Assembly (NCBI GenBank): GCA_015152555.1
Contig: SUTS01000005.1
Location: forward strand, 1-64,000
DNA: 64,000 bases
Reading direction: 5' to 3'
DNA from: Cyanobacteria bacterium SIG26
GTDB lineage: Bacteria > Cyanobacteriota > Vampirovibrionia > Gastranaerophilales > Gastranaerophilaceae
Positions 8,327-17,786 of this stretch are shown in pieces; the stretch's first letter is position 1; every line of letters starts with the position of its first letter. The notes beneath the pieces are model-generated. The model worked only from the letters and a program-made list of their open reading frames with translations, was not told the origin of the DNA and did no database searches. The position numbers were made by a program, and so were the translations under genes.

Positions 8327-9334
8327 TTGAATAATTATACAAAAAAAGAGATTGTTGATTTACTTAAAGACGATAGCCAAACCCAGTGGATATTTGATAC
8401 TGCTGATGGCGTCAGAAAACAATACGTCGGCGATAATATTCATTTAAGGGCTCTTATTGAATTCTCAAATATCTGTAAAAACAACTGTTTATACTGTGGA
8501 CTACGTTGTGCGAACAAAAACGTGGAAAGATACAGATTAACCGAAGAAGAAATCATTTCTCACGCACAAAAGGCAGTTGAATTGGGTTATAAAACAATCG
8601 TTCTCCAAGGAGGAGAAGATGATTTTTACTCAAAAGATATTTTGTGTAAAATCATTAGTCAAATAAAAAACTTTGATGTTGCCGTAACATTAAGTCTTGG
8701 AGAAAAAACATTTGAAGAACTAAAAGCATTTAAAGATGCCGGTGCCGATAGATATCTGCTAAGAATTGAAACAACAGATAAAAATCTATACAAGAAGATG
8801 CATCCTTATATGGATTATAACAACCGAATAAAATGCTTAGAAAATATAAAAAAACTCGGTTATGAAGTCGGTACAGGATGTTTAGTCGGACTTCCTAACC
8901 AAACTTTCGACTCTTTAGCGGAAGATATTTTATTTTTCAAAGAAATCGAAGCAGATATGATTGGAATCGGTCCACTCATAACCCATCCTCAAACCCCTTT
9001 GAAAGATGAATGCAATGGAGATTTCAATCTTTCATTAAAAGTTATGGCTCTTACAAGAATATTATTAAAAGACATTAATATTCCAGCAACAACCGCAATG
9101 GAAACTTTGGTTCAAAACGGAAGGATTTTAGCCCTACAATCCGGAGCCAATGTCATTATGCCAAATATTACAGATTTTGAAGTGAGAAAAAAATATGAGA
9201 TTTATCCTAACAAAAACACCATATTACAAGATCTGCAAGAAAATAAATCAAAAATAGAATCACTTATAAAAAGCATCGGAAGAACAGTTTCAAATGAGTA
9301 CGGTTTTAGAAAAGGCGGGAAAAATGAGAGATAA
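8327..9334 (+). CDS. hydE: [FeFe]-hydrogenase maturase HydE (radical SAM)
   Basis: Radical SAM cluster motif Cys50-x3-Cys54-x2-Cys57 (CKNNCLYCG) preceded by RALIEFSN and followed by RYRLTEEEI, the HydE pattern. HydE helps build the organic ligand of the hydrogenase H-cluster. The start is TTG at 8327 because AGGAG (8315-8319) lies 7 nt upstream; a second TTG at 8312 overlaps that ribosome site and is unlikely. hydF, hydG and the hydrogenase are not in this window. The next gene overlaps by 11 nt, so the two are coupled. Confidence 0.88.
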   Translation: MNNYTKKEIVDLLKDDSQTQWIFDTADGVRKQYVGDNIHLRALIEFSNICKNNCLYCGLRCANKNVERYRLTEEEIISHAQKAVELGYKTIVLQGGEDDFYSKDILCKIISQIKNFDVAVTLSLGEKTFEELKAFKDAGADRYLLRIETTDKNLYKKMHPYMDYNNRIKCLENIKKLGYEVGTGCLVGLPNQTFDSLAEDILFFKEIEADMIGIGPLITHPQTPLKDECNGDFNLSLKVMALTRILLKDINIPATTAMETLVQNGRILALQSGANVIMPNITDFEVRKKYEIYPNKNTILQDLQENKSKIESLIKSIGRTVSNEYGFRKGGKNER

Positions 9335-9905
9335 TTACCTATTATACTTGACCTTTATAAATAGAAAACTTGAAAAACATTTTGCGGACCAAGCCCCATA
9401 CATATACTGCCACAAAGGTTGTGCAAGATGTTGCCAATACGGTGATTATCCGTTTAACCACCTTGAAATACAATACATTTTAGAAGGATTTTCAAAATTA
9501 CCGGAAGACAAAAAACGAATAATACTTAAAAATATCGAAAAAACAAAACAAGAAAAAATAAATTTTCAAGGAGAACAATTCACATATCAATGTCCATTTT
9601 TAATAAACAATGAATGTAGCGTTTACGATTATCGAGGAATTATTTGCAGATCATTCGGACTAATATCTTCCAGAGATGATGAAAACTCTAAAATCCCATT
9701 CTGCGCGTACGAAGGACTAAATTATTCAAATGTATTAGACCCTGAAACAAACACCATTTCTGAAGAAAAATTTTTAGCTCTCAACATCGAACAAGAGCCT
9801 CTAGCGTACAAAGTTCGCTATAAAGATTTAATTAGTGACAAATTTGAAGAGGTTTTTAATTTAAAATTCGGAGAAGTTAAATCATTAATTGATTGGTTTA
9901 TGTAA
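9324..9905 (+). CDS. YkgJ-family cysteine cluster protein
   Basis: Contains the Cys-x3-Cys-x2-Cys-Cys cluster (CHKGCARCC, residues 29-37) and downstream CPFLINNECSVYDYRGIICRSFG, typical of the YkgJ / UPF0153 family thought to bind Zn or an Fe-S centre. The ATG at 9324 is chosen over an upstream ATG at 9294 because AAGGCGGG precedes it. It overlaps hydE by 11 nt, suggesting joint expression and perhaps a metal-related role in maturation; this is inference. Confidence 0.75.
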   Translation: MRDNYLLYLTFINRKLEKHFADQAPYIYCHKGCARCCQYGDYPFNHLEIQYILEGFSKLPEDKKRIILKNIEKTKQEKINFQGEQFTYQCPFLINNECSVYDYRGIICRSFGLISSRDDENSKIPFCAYEGLNYSNVLDPETNTISEEKFLALNIEQEPLAYKVRYKDLISDKFEEVFNLKFGEVKSLIDWFM

Positions 9906-9956
9906 AATTTCGTGACAATTATGGCAAATTTAATTTTTAGCGACGTTTAAGCATAT

Positions 9957-10706
9957 ATGATTATTAATAATTTAACTTACCATATTTCTTTTCAATCAAA
10001 TAGAAGATCTTACAAAGCTGGCCCGTTAAAAGAAACAATATATACTCAAACAGACGTCAACAGAGATGATTTAAGTTTTAAAGAATTAGCAAATATAATG
10101 TTTGAACTTTATAAAAAAGAGCCAAAAATAAACATCTATTGTGTTGCGTGCTCCGATGGTTCAGAACCTTACACTATCACCATGCAACTAAAAGAACATA
10201 CACCAAAAGAATTTTCTCAAAAATGCCTGCCAATTATTGCTACAGATATTGATCCGACAATATTACGTTGTGCAAATTCTAAACGACTTAACATGACACA
10301 AGAAGATATAGAATCCTTAAAAAAAGATGGTATTGATTATACAAAGTACTTCGAGCCGGCAAACAAAAAAATGTATATTATGAACGACAACCTTGATGGG
10401 AAAACGACTACATACTTGGCAAAAGACAATATAAAAGATGATATTATCTTTGAGAAAAAGACAATCTTACAACAAGGCCGTGAAATTACAAACGAATATC
10501 CGAACGTATTTTCTTGCAGAAATGTTTTGGAATACATTGGTGACGATGATGAACAAGTTTATTACATTCAACAAATCGGCAAAAAACTCGCTAAAGGAGA
10601 TCTGTTCCTTATCGGGGACTTTGATAGAGGAATAAGAAATATCAGAACACTACAAAATATGGGCTTCAAAGAAATCAGCAAAAACATATTTGTTAAAACT
10701 ATATGA
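9957..10706 (+). CDS. CheR-like SAM methyltransferase with N-terminal ISF motif
   Basis: Motif I-like ACSDGSEPYT (residues 64-73), acidic ribose-binding IIATDIDP (93-100) and FSCRNVLEY (185-193) are diagnostic of the CheR catalytic fold. The helical N-terminal domain of true CheR is missing; instead the protein begins MIINNLTYHISFQSN, carrying the window's N-terminal motif (Ile10-Ser-Phe-Gln-Ser). There is no Shine-Dalgarno; GCAAATTTAATTTT (9924-9937) lies 19 nt before the ATG. A chemoreceptor methyltransferase or a tagged effector-type methyltransferase are both possible. Confidence 0.7.
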   Translation: MIINNLTYHISFQSNRRSYKAGPLKETIYTQTDVNRDDLSFKELANIMFELYKKEPKINIYCVACSDGSEPYTITMQLKEHTPKEFSQKCLPIIATDIDPTILRCANSKRLNMTQEDIESLKKDGIDYTKYFEPANKKMYIMNDNLDGKTTTYLAKDNIKDDIIFEKKTILQQGREITNEYPNVFSCRNVLEYIGDDDEQVYYIQQIGKKLAKGDLFLIGDFDRGIRNIRTLQNMGFKEISKNIFVKTI

Positions 10707-10752
10707 TAACTAATTTATCTTTATATGCGCACCCATTTTTAATATTTTAAAA

Positions 10753-12048
10753 CTACTTCCACAAATTAGCTCTTATAAATCTAACATGTTTTTTGAAAGC
10801 GTCACGTCTTGATTTGTAGTATTTACGTTTTTTACCAAATGTCAATTTTGATAAGAGTTTATATTTGTAATATTTACGGGAAATATAACCACTATTAGCA
10901 CATAATTTTACATCTTTTGCGTACTTATCCTTTAATATTTCTCGTTCTGCAATAATTTTATTTATTGCATCAATTGTTTTATTAACGGGTTTTACGTCTT
11001 TTTTGAAAGCTTTTTCTAACCAATCTCTTGAACGTCCAACCTCTTTTTCTATTTTTTTATTAACTTTATCCCAATCTATAGGAGCAAATAATTTTGAAAA
11101 ATCAATCTCTTCAGAATTCTCAATATCTATTGAATTATTTTCAAGACCCAAAAGATTGAATAAAGTTTCAAACCTTGATTGAGTTAATTTAGCATTCACA
11201 ACTTGAACAAACGGAACATTAAATATAATTGACATAACCGTTGCATGATAAGAATCAGAAACCACAAATTGTGCATTTTTAAGATAACTCAACCATTGCT
11301 CCATTGAAATTTTACTATCGAAAATCATTTCCTTCAACGGTAAACCCTTCTCATCCGCTATTTTTTGAGCTATTTCTTTTTGAATTCCTGATTTTTTGAA
11401 ATACGGTAAAGTGAAAAACGCAACATATTTTTCATCTGATTGATAATCTTTAGTCATCTCATCCAAAACTTTATGAGGGATTAAAAAAGCCCCATCAATC
11501 AATAATGTGTTATCCAAACCAAAAGAATCAATTATATTTGCCGCATCTTCTTCTCTTACAGAAATATCATCAAACTGAGATAGGAAATACTTAAACAATT
11601 CTTTTTCTTCATCAGTTACATCAGTTAACCCTGAACCAAAACTACCGGCATAAGATAATTTTTTATTACCACTTTTAACAAAATCCAACAAATATGTTGT
11701 TGAAGTTGTACCACTATGATGAGAATTCATTATTCGACGACGCCATACCTGATCTGAACCCACAATAAACGTTGAACAGATATCATTTAATGCACAAAAA
11801 TCATCGTGTGTTTTAATAGGTTTTGTAAGTTTCAAATACTTATCTGCAAATGGTTTTGCAAAACTTTTTGAATAATTTTTATTTTGTTTTATATCGAAAA
11901 TATAATTAATAATTCTTACATTTAAACCCATGTCCTCTAACAAGCATTGTAAACCAAAACATGTCAACATCGCACCATAATTGACAGCAGGCCATAAATT
12001 CAAAACCATACAATCACAAAAATTCTTTTTTTCTAATTTATTATACAT
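10753..12048 (-). CDS. Polysaccharide pyruvyl transferase family protein
   Basis: The N-terminal NYGAMLTCFGLQCLLEDMG, FIVGSDQVWRRR and LLDGAFL segments match the polysaccharide pyruvyl transferase family (PF04230), a GT-B-like fold that transfers pyruvate ketals or related groups to surface sugars. ATG 12048 is preferred because AAGGTGG sits just upstream; a GTG at 12057 lies inside that site. The C-terminal ~70 residues are strongly basic. Last gene of a four-gene glycan operon, 15 nt after the SDR gene. Confidence 0.8.
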   Translation of the reverse strand: MYNKLEKKNFCDCMVLNLWPAVNYGAMLTCFGLQCLLEDMGLNVRIINYIFDIKQNKNYSKSFAKPFADKYLKLTKPIKTHDDFCALNDICSTFIVGSDQVWRRRIMNSHHSGTTSTTYLLDFVKSGNKKLSYAGSFGSGLTDVTDEEKELFKYFLSQFDDISVREEDAANIIDSFGLDNTLLIDGAFLIPHKVLDEMTKDYQSDEKYVAFFTLPYFKKSGIQKEIAQKIADEKGLPLKEMIFDSKISMEQWLSYLKNAQFVVSDSYHATVMSIIFNVPFVQVVNAKLTQSRFETLFNLLGLENNSIDIENSEEIDFSKLFAPIDWDKVNKKIEKEVGRSRDWLEKAFKKDVKPVNKTIDAINKIIAEREILKDKYAKDVKLCANSGYISRKYYKYKLLSKLTFGKKRKYYKSRRDAFKKHVRFIRANLWK

Positions 12049-12063
12049 TATTACCACCTTTTA

Positions 12064-12930
12064 TTATTTCTTAAATATTTTTTGAATCAGAGTTTTCTTA
12101 GTTGGTTTAGCGCAACTTAAAGCCCTAATTCTTGATTTTGCAAAATCCTTTTTCAACCAATCTATTTCTGCACCAATTTGAATCAACGCATCTTTTCCTA
12201 ACATCAATCGTCTTGGTAATTTCTTTTTTTCAACCTCTTTTATCATATAATCAATCGCAATCGGTAATTGATTTTCAAAATCTCGTTTAAAATTAATATA
12301 AAAACCTTTTAAATTTTTATACTCTTTAATTTCAGATTTCTTACTTAATGAATTTTTATAAATTTCTGTATTTTTAAAATAACCTAATTCTAATGCCATA
12401 ACTCGACAAAATTTCCTTGTTTCATGCCAGCAAACAGATGCTAAGCCCTCAATTGCGTGTTTTGAAGATACATAAGCACTTCCAAAAGCTCTACAACTAA
12501 TCCCTGATTGAGACGTATTACAAATAATTGTACCATTTTTATTTTTTCTAAAATGAGGCAATATAGCATTAATAACATTGAATGTACCAAAGAAATTAGT
12601 CTCCATAACTTCTTTCATGTGCTCTAAAGTTTCTTCCTCTAAAGTTACATTTGCGCTTATTCCGGCATTACTTGATAAGACATCAATCTTGCCAAATCTT
12701 TCAATACCTTTTTCAATTACTTGTTTAATACTTTCCGGTTTGGTAACATCCATAGATAAGCATAGAGCATTTTCATGGTTAAAATCCGGAATTCTGCGAG
12801 ATACAGCAATTACATTATAATCTCTTGCTAAAAGTTCTTTACATATCTCATAACCAACACCACTTGATGCTCCGGTTACCAACCAAGTTTTTATTTTGTT
12901 TTTATCTATCTTTTTACTTTTTAACCACAC
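12064..12930 (-). CDS. Short-chain dehydrogenase/reductase
   Basis: Classical SDR: NAD(P)-binding TGASSGVG (residues 19-26), structural NAG in SNAGIS, catalytic Ser in NTSQSG and the Tyr-x3-Lys pair YVSSK. It starts 17 nt inside the end of the MenD-like gene, so translation is coupled. In this operon it probably reduces or oxidises a sugar or a keto-acid product for surface glycan synthesis; substrate cannot be read from sequence. Confidence 0.88.
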   Translation of the reverse strand: MWLKSKKIDKNKIKTWLVTGASSGVGYEICKELLARDYNVIAVSRRIPDFNHENALCLSMDVTKPESIKQVIEKGIERFGKIDVLSSNAGISANVTLEEETLEHMKEVMETNFFGTFNVINAILPHFRKNKNGTIICNTSQSGISCRAFGSAYVSSKHAIEGLASVCWHETRKFCRVMALELGYFKNTEIYKNSLSKKSEIKEYKNLKGFYINFKRDFENQLPIAIDYMIKEVEKKKLPRRLMLGKDALIQIGAEIDWLKKDFAKSRIRALSCAKPTKKTLIQKIFKK

Positions 12931-14608
12931 TTTTCAATACCTTTATTACATTTTTGATAACATTCTTTGTGGGCTTTTTCTTTATTCTTTCTAAGCCTAA
13001 TTGTTCATCTTCATTTGTTGTAAATACTTCAAACAATACGGGAGCTTTATAATCTTTGCTACAAAAGCTTTCAATCTGAGTACTGAATTCAGCCTTTGTT
13101 GTTGCTTTTAAATATGTAAAACCACAAGATTTTGCCCAATCTTCAACACCTTTTTTATAGTGACCTGCTGCAGCTATAAGTTTATCGGTTTTATTACATA
13201 AAGATTTTTCCAATAATTGATTAAGTCTAAATTCTTCACCTCTATTATTGTTAATAATAATCAATCTTAAATTATCTCCAAGGTGTCTTAAACCTAAAGC
13301 GTTCATATCATAGAAAAATGCCAAATCCCCAATAACTCCAAAACATTTTTTATCTGGATTTGCTACGGATTGTCCGATAATAGTCGATACCGGCCCATCA
13401 ATTCCAAAACCGCCAACATTACAATTCACATCGATTGACTCATCTAAATTAAAATAATTCATACTGCGCAATGAATTCAATATTGCTAAATGTAATGAGG
13501 AATTATTTGGAATATATTTTGCTAATTGACTACAAACAAAAACATTACTTAACGGTAAATCCAATTCCGGTTCACAAGCTAAATTCGCCTTGATTGATGA
13601 ATAATAACCATCACGAACAGTATTATTTGATTTTAACAATTCAAAGAAATATGACTCTTTACAATTAAAGAAGTTTTCCACAGGTTTACTTCGGCGACAT
13701 TTAAAAACGCCATCTTCTGAAATTCGCCACAACTTAGACTTTTCAAATAATCCATAAAAAGCATACTCCCCGCATATTTCACCGATATCAATCATCAATT
13801 CTGGGAAATCTGTTCGTTCAATTCGCGATACAAACTGTGAAATTAATACTTTATTTACACCGTGATAATTGGAAGTATGATCACAAAGCACAGGAATATC
13901 ATAAGATTTTGCAAATTCAGATAAAGCACATTGCTCCTTTTCCTTAAATTTATGATGAGCACCCACAAATACCGCAAACCTTTTGTCACACAATTCTGAT
14001 TTAAGTTCAGAAAACTCATCTTCATAATACTTTGTAGTCCAGATATCTGTAGGTAATTTAACCTTGAATACATCATCATAAATAAACGAAGAAGGACAAT
14101 TAATATGTACAGGACAATTTTTATAAACCGCCTCAAATAAAGCTACGTTTAACATTGTCAAAACCATTTCCTTATCAGAGGCTTCAGAAATTTTTGGCAA
14201 ATTCACTGAAATATATGAAATATCATTTTGAATACTTTTTCTATCTACATATTGTGGAGATAAATTAAAATCATTATGAGCTGAATTATAAAAAGTTATT
14301 GCGATTATAGGAATTTTCCTATAATAAGCTTCAGTTAAAGCTGATAAATAATTTCTGCTGGCAGTAGCTCCGGTACAAGTAATCACAACAGACTGAGTTG
14401 TTTCATAAGAAATACCGGTTGCAAAATATGCAGCACTTCGCTCATCAACAACAGAATAACAAGAGAAAAAATCATCTTCTTGAACAACAGCATTAAACTT
14501 TGAATTTTGCATCCCTGGGCTTGCAACTATATTTTTAATTCCATAAGCCTTTAGCATCGAAATTAAATAATAAATAGTCTTATCATTACCTGAAATTGAT
14601 GAACCCAT
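12914..14608 (-). CDS. Thiamine-diphosphate enzyme, MenD-like
   Basis: The N-terminal domain has the cofactor-activating Glu56 in VDERSAAYFATG, which is the MenD version of this motif. The C-terminal ThDP-binding domain has GDLAFFYDMNALG followed by IINNNRGEEF. Length (564) fits MenD/acetolactate-type enzymes. Its position between a glycosyltransferase and an SDR rather than among men genes argues for a keto-acid carboligase or decarboxylase in glycan decoration. The ribosome site AGGAG lies before the ATG. Confidence 0.8.
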   Translation of the reverse strand: MGSSISGNDKTIYYLISMLKAYGIKNIVASPGMQNSKFNAVVQEDDFFSCYSVVDERSAAYFATGISYETTQSVVITCTGATASRNYLSALTEAYYRKIPIIAITFYNSAHNDFNLSPQYVDRKSIQNDISYISVNLPKISEASDKEMVLTMLNVALFEAVYKNCPVHINCPSSFIYDDVFKVKLPTDIWTTKYYEDEFSELKSELCDKRFAVFVGAHHKFKEKEQCALSEFAKSYDIPVLCDHTSNYHGVNKVLISQFVSRIERTDFPELMIDIGEICGEYAFYGLFEKSKLWRISEDGVFKCRRSKPVENFFNCKESYFFELLKSNNTVRDGYYSSIKANLACEPELDLPLSNVFVCSQLAKYIPNNSSLHLAILNSLRSMNYFNLDESIDVNCNVGGFGIDGPVSTIIGQSVANPDKKCFGVIGDLAFFYDMNALGLRHLGDNLRLIIINNNRGEEFRLNQLLEKSLCNKTDKLIAAAGHYKKGVEDWAKSCGFTYLKATTKAEFSTQIESFCSKDYKAPVLFEVFTTNEDEQLGLERIKKKPTKNVIKNVIKVLKSVVKK

Positions 14609-14620
14609 ATAGAAAAACTC

Positions 14621-15622
14621 CTACTTAAATAATTTTACAAATTTTGACTGAATATAACTATATTTTATAAAATGTTTAATACCTTTAAAACGTTTTGGAC
14701 CCAAATGTTCACTCAAATCATGATCTGCGTCCAATTGCTTAAATACAGATTGAGCTAAATTATACAATTTGACTTTATCTTCAAATTTACGGTGTTGGTG
14801 CCTGAATTTTTTATAATAATGCAACACAGAATCAATATAATACGGTATAAAAGATGATAATATCCAGCTATTATCTTCTGACTCCATTATCATTTGATAA
14901 TTTGAGCGCTTTTCATTTAAGTAAAGTTCAAATTTTCCGATATCATTTGCACCACTAGAAGAATCTTGGCGCGCAACTCTATAATTATACAAAACTTTAT
15001 TTAAAACAGAAACAGTGTCCGCTTTTAATAAAGCGCCTATAGTAAATTGTCCGTCTTCACCAAATTTACCGTTTGAAAATTTTATATTGTTTTCTTTAAG
15101 AAATGATGTTTTATATATTTTATACCAAATTTCTCCGGTCACAATAAACGGTTTCTCAATATCTTTCAGTCTCAAATTCTTTTCATTCGTGTAACCCCAA
15201 AACCTTGACAACCTGCGAGAATCAATTTTTCCATAATCTTTGTTTTCGGAATAATTATAAACATTAAAAAATACAATATCATTATTATTATTTTTAATTT
15301 GGCGATAAGCATCTTCACAAGCACACAACTCGAACCAATCATCCGGATCGCAAAACATTATATACTCACCTGTAGCAGCTTCTATAGCAATATTACGACC
15401 AACACCCTGTCCCTGATTTACCTCTTGATTAATAATTTTTATACGATTATCTTTTTGTGCATATTCTTTTAATATGCTTAAAGAATTATCAGTAGAGCAA
15501 TCATTTATACAAACAATCTCAATATCTTGTAAGGTTTGATTAATCAACGAATCTAAACAAGCCCCCAAATACTGTTCCACATTATAAACAGGAACAACTA
15601 CAGATACCTTGGCCACTGACAT
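14621..15622 (-). CDS. Family 2 glycosyltransferase
   Basis: A GT-A fold: VSVVVPVYNVEQYL at the N-terminus, INDCSTDNS, and the DxD-type metal motif CDPDDW. The C-terminal half is typical of capsule/LPS GT2 enzymes. ATG 15622 is chosen because AAAGAGGA precedes it; an in-frame TTG at 15646 lies upstream of that site. It is the first gene of the operon running to 10753, whose products should modify an extracellular polysaccharide. Confidence 0.88.
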   Translation of the reverse strand: MSVAKVSVVVPVYNVEQYLGACLDSLINQTLQDIEIVCINDCSTDNSLSILKEYAQKDNRIKIINQEVNQGQGVGRNIAIEAATGEYIMFCDPDDWFELCACEDAYRQIKNNNNDIVFFNVYNYSENKDYGKIDSRRLSRFWGYTNEKNLRLKDIEKPFIVTGEIWYKIYKTSFLKENNIKFSNGKFGEDGQFTIGALLKADTVSVLNKVLYNYRVARQDSSSGANDIGKFELYLNEKRSNYQMIMESEDNSWILSSFIPYYIDSVLHYYKKFRHQHRKFEDKVKLYNLAQSVFKQLDADHDLSEHLGPKRFKGIKHFIKYSYIQSKFVKLFK

Positions 15623-15729
15623 GAATATATCCTCTTTCTTAATCAAAAACTACACTTAATTCCAAAGCTAATACACTAATACTATTTTAAACACATAGCA
15701 AAGTCAACAAATCACGCACTTTTTAACTG

Positions 15730-16029
15730 CTAATCAACATATTTACTAAGGTAATCAACGATATCATCTAAAAAGCGAACCTTGCAATCAATATCATCCG
15801 CCCCTTTATAATTAAAAATTCTTATAGGTAATTTTTGATTCCCATACATTTCAAAATGTACAATTTGATTTTTATTTTGCTTACTCACTTCTAACACATC
15901 ATTCGGTAATTGCTGATCTAATTTTTTAGACAATGCCAGTACATCAACATCAAACATTGAAGGGATAAAACGTCTTATCTGAACCGGAGACATACCTTGA
16001 AATGATATATTATTTGTTTTATTTAACAT
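15730..16029 (-). CDS. ISF-motif protein, unknown function
   Basis: A 99-residue protein beginning MLNKTNNISFQGMS, with Ile8-Ser-Phe-Gln-Gly. No signal peptide or known domain; mixed alpha/beta content. It has a leader with Shine-Dalgarno AAAGGTCC and lies 19 nt downstream of the 5'-nucleotidase gene on the same strand, so it is probably in that operon. Confidence 0.75.
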   Translation of the reverse strand: MLNKTNNISFQGMSPVQIRRFIPSMFDVDVLALSKKLDQQLPNDVLEVSKQNKNQIVHFEMYGNQKLPIRIFNYKGADDIDCKVRFLDDIVDYLSKYVD

Positions 16030-16048
16030 GACCGGACCTTTCTTTATT

Positions 16049-17716
16049 TTAAAGAATTTCTACACGTTTATCGTCTACAATTTCTATCGGTTGATTTAAC
16101 TTTTTAATATAATTGCAAGCCAAAACATTTTTATCAATATCAAATTTCTTCACAACAAAATCAGGATTTTTATTACTTTCTAAATATCCGTCTCCACCGG
16201 TTGCATAAAACTCATCAGCAGCCACTGAGTATTTTTTAGTAGGATTTGGATTATTTATATCAATTTTATGAACTTTATTCTTCTTATCAATAAACTCAAG
16301 CTCTAACAATTCGCCTTGTTTATTACCTTTATATCTCAAACCTGAAACTAATAAAATTCCCGGTTTGTTTGAACTCTTAGTAATTGATTTTAACCCGACT
16401 TTAATAGAATCAACAATTTGCTTTTCTGTCAAATCCAATATCATCATTTTGTTGCCAAATGGTGAAATATCCGATAATAATCTGGTATCAATAGGACCTT
16501 GAGAGAAACTACCTCTGATATTGCCGGCATTTAAAATCGCAACATCTGTATCTAACTCAACACGCATTGAATCTACAATCAAATTACCGTGAGGATTATT
16601 TTCAATAAGTCTGTTTTTAGGTTCTGGAACGGCTGCTTTTACTCTACCAATAATTTCCGGCTTTCCTAATATGTTTTCTACCGTATCTTTTATAAATAAT
16701 GGTCTATTAAAAGCACGAGTTTTTATAACATTATTCTGAGCCTTTTTAATAACTCCATTTTTATCAAATGAAACATTTAAAATCCCTACATTTTCACCAT
16801 CTTTACCTGCTTGAGTGATAATCACAGGTTCTCCGGATTTAGAATAGAAAAGATTTTTACCTTCTTCTATCCCACGGAATAAATCGTGTGTATGAGCACC
16901 AAAAATTATATCTAAACCTTCAGTTTCTTGAGCTAAACGTTTATCAATTTTTGTGCCTCCGTGAGATAAAACAACAATATGCTTTATTCCATCAGCCTTT
17001 AAACGATTTGCTTCATCTTGTACCATTTTAATCGTTTTTTCTGCATCATAAATCGTAAATGCTTTCAATGTATCATTCAATTTTACGCGTTCGTGCATAT
17101 CAGGCGGTGCAATACCAATCAAGCCATACTTTACGCCATCTTTTTCCACAATGGTTGATTTTTGGATTTTGCCATTGATTTTTGAATTTTTATCAACATC
17201 TACATTTACCGCAAGCATTTTATATTTTGCATCATCCAATAATTTAACAAAATTATCCGGATTTACGATATCTAATTCATGATTTCCAAGAGCTGAAGCA
17301 ATAAACTCGCACCAATTCATAAATTGTCCGGCAACTTTATTATGAACAAGTTCTTCACCTAAAATGGTGTCTCCGGACGAAACCTTAAATTTTGAGACTG
17401 ATGAATTATCATTAAAATAAGCTGAATTCAAATCTTTTGCGATAATTCTGTCAAATTCTCTTGATATATTATAAATTCTCTCCATATTGGTCATTTTTCC
17501 GTGAATATCATTCACATAAAACCAACTTGTATGAGTTAAATTTTGATCACTACAATTCGGCGCATATACAGATTGTGTTTGTTGAGGATAAACATTTGTT
17601 GTATATGTCGGATTTATTTGAGTTTGAGAGACACTTACAGGCTTTGCTTGGCTATTTTGTGCGACTAAGCCTTTTGTATTCATTGCAGATGGAGTTATAT
17701 TTGGTACGTTTATCAT
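16049..17716 (-). CDS. 5'-nucleotidase / UshA-like metallophosphoesterase
   Basis: Calcineurin-like metal ligands are present: Asp70-x-His72 (NDIHG), SGDTILG, GNHE (144-147), LSHGG and GAHTHD. The C-terminal half is a 5'-nucleotidase substrate domain (NPHGNLIVDSMR, NAGNIRGSF, ISPFGN). UshA relatives are secreted, yet this protein has no signal peptide: the first ~60 residues are a Gln/Thr/Asn/Pro-rich linker. It may be exported by another route. Strong ribosome site (AGGTAGGAA) before the ATG. Confidence 0.85.
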   Translation of the reverse strand: MINVPNITPSAMNTKGLVAQNSQAKPVSVSQTQINPTYTTNVYPQQTQSVYAPNCSDQNLTHTSWFYVNDIHGKMTNMERIYNISREFDRIIAKDLNSAYFNDNSSVSKFKVSSGDTILGEELVHNKVAGQFMNWCEFIASALGNHELDIVNPDNFVKLLDDAKYKMLAVNVDVDKNSKINGKIQKSTIVEKDGVKYGLIGIAPPDMHERVKLNDTLKAFTIYDAEKTIKMVQDEANRLKADGIKHIVVLSHGGTKIDKRLAQETEGLDIIFGAHTHDLFRGIEEGKNLFYSKSGEPVIITQAGKDGENVGILNVSFDKNGVIKKAQNNVIKTRAFNRPLFIKDTVENILGKPEIIGRVKAAVPEPKNRLIENNPHGNLIVDSMRVELDTDVAILNAGNIRGSFSQGPIDTRLLSDISPFGNKMMILDLTEKQIVDSIKVGLKSITKSSNKPGILLVSGLRYKGNKQGELLELEFIDKKNKVHKIDINNPNPTKKYSVAADEFYATGGDGYLESNKNPDFVVKKFDIDKNVLACNYIKKLNQPIEIVDDKRVEIL

Positions 17717-17786
17717 GTTCCTACCTTTTACACTTCATTAATTTAAAAACACATAAAAATAAAAGTTGCTTAGATTTTACAATTTA

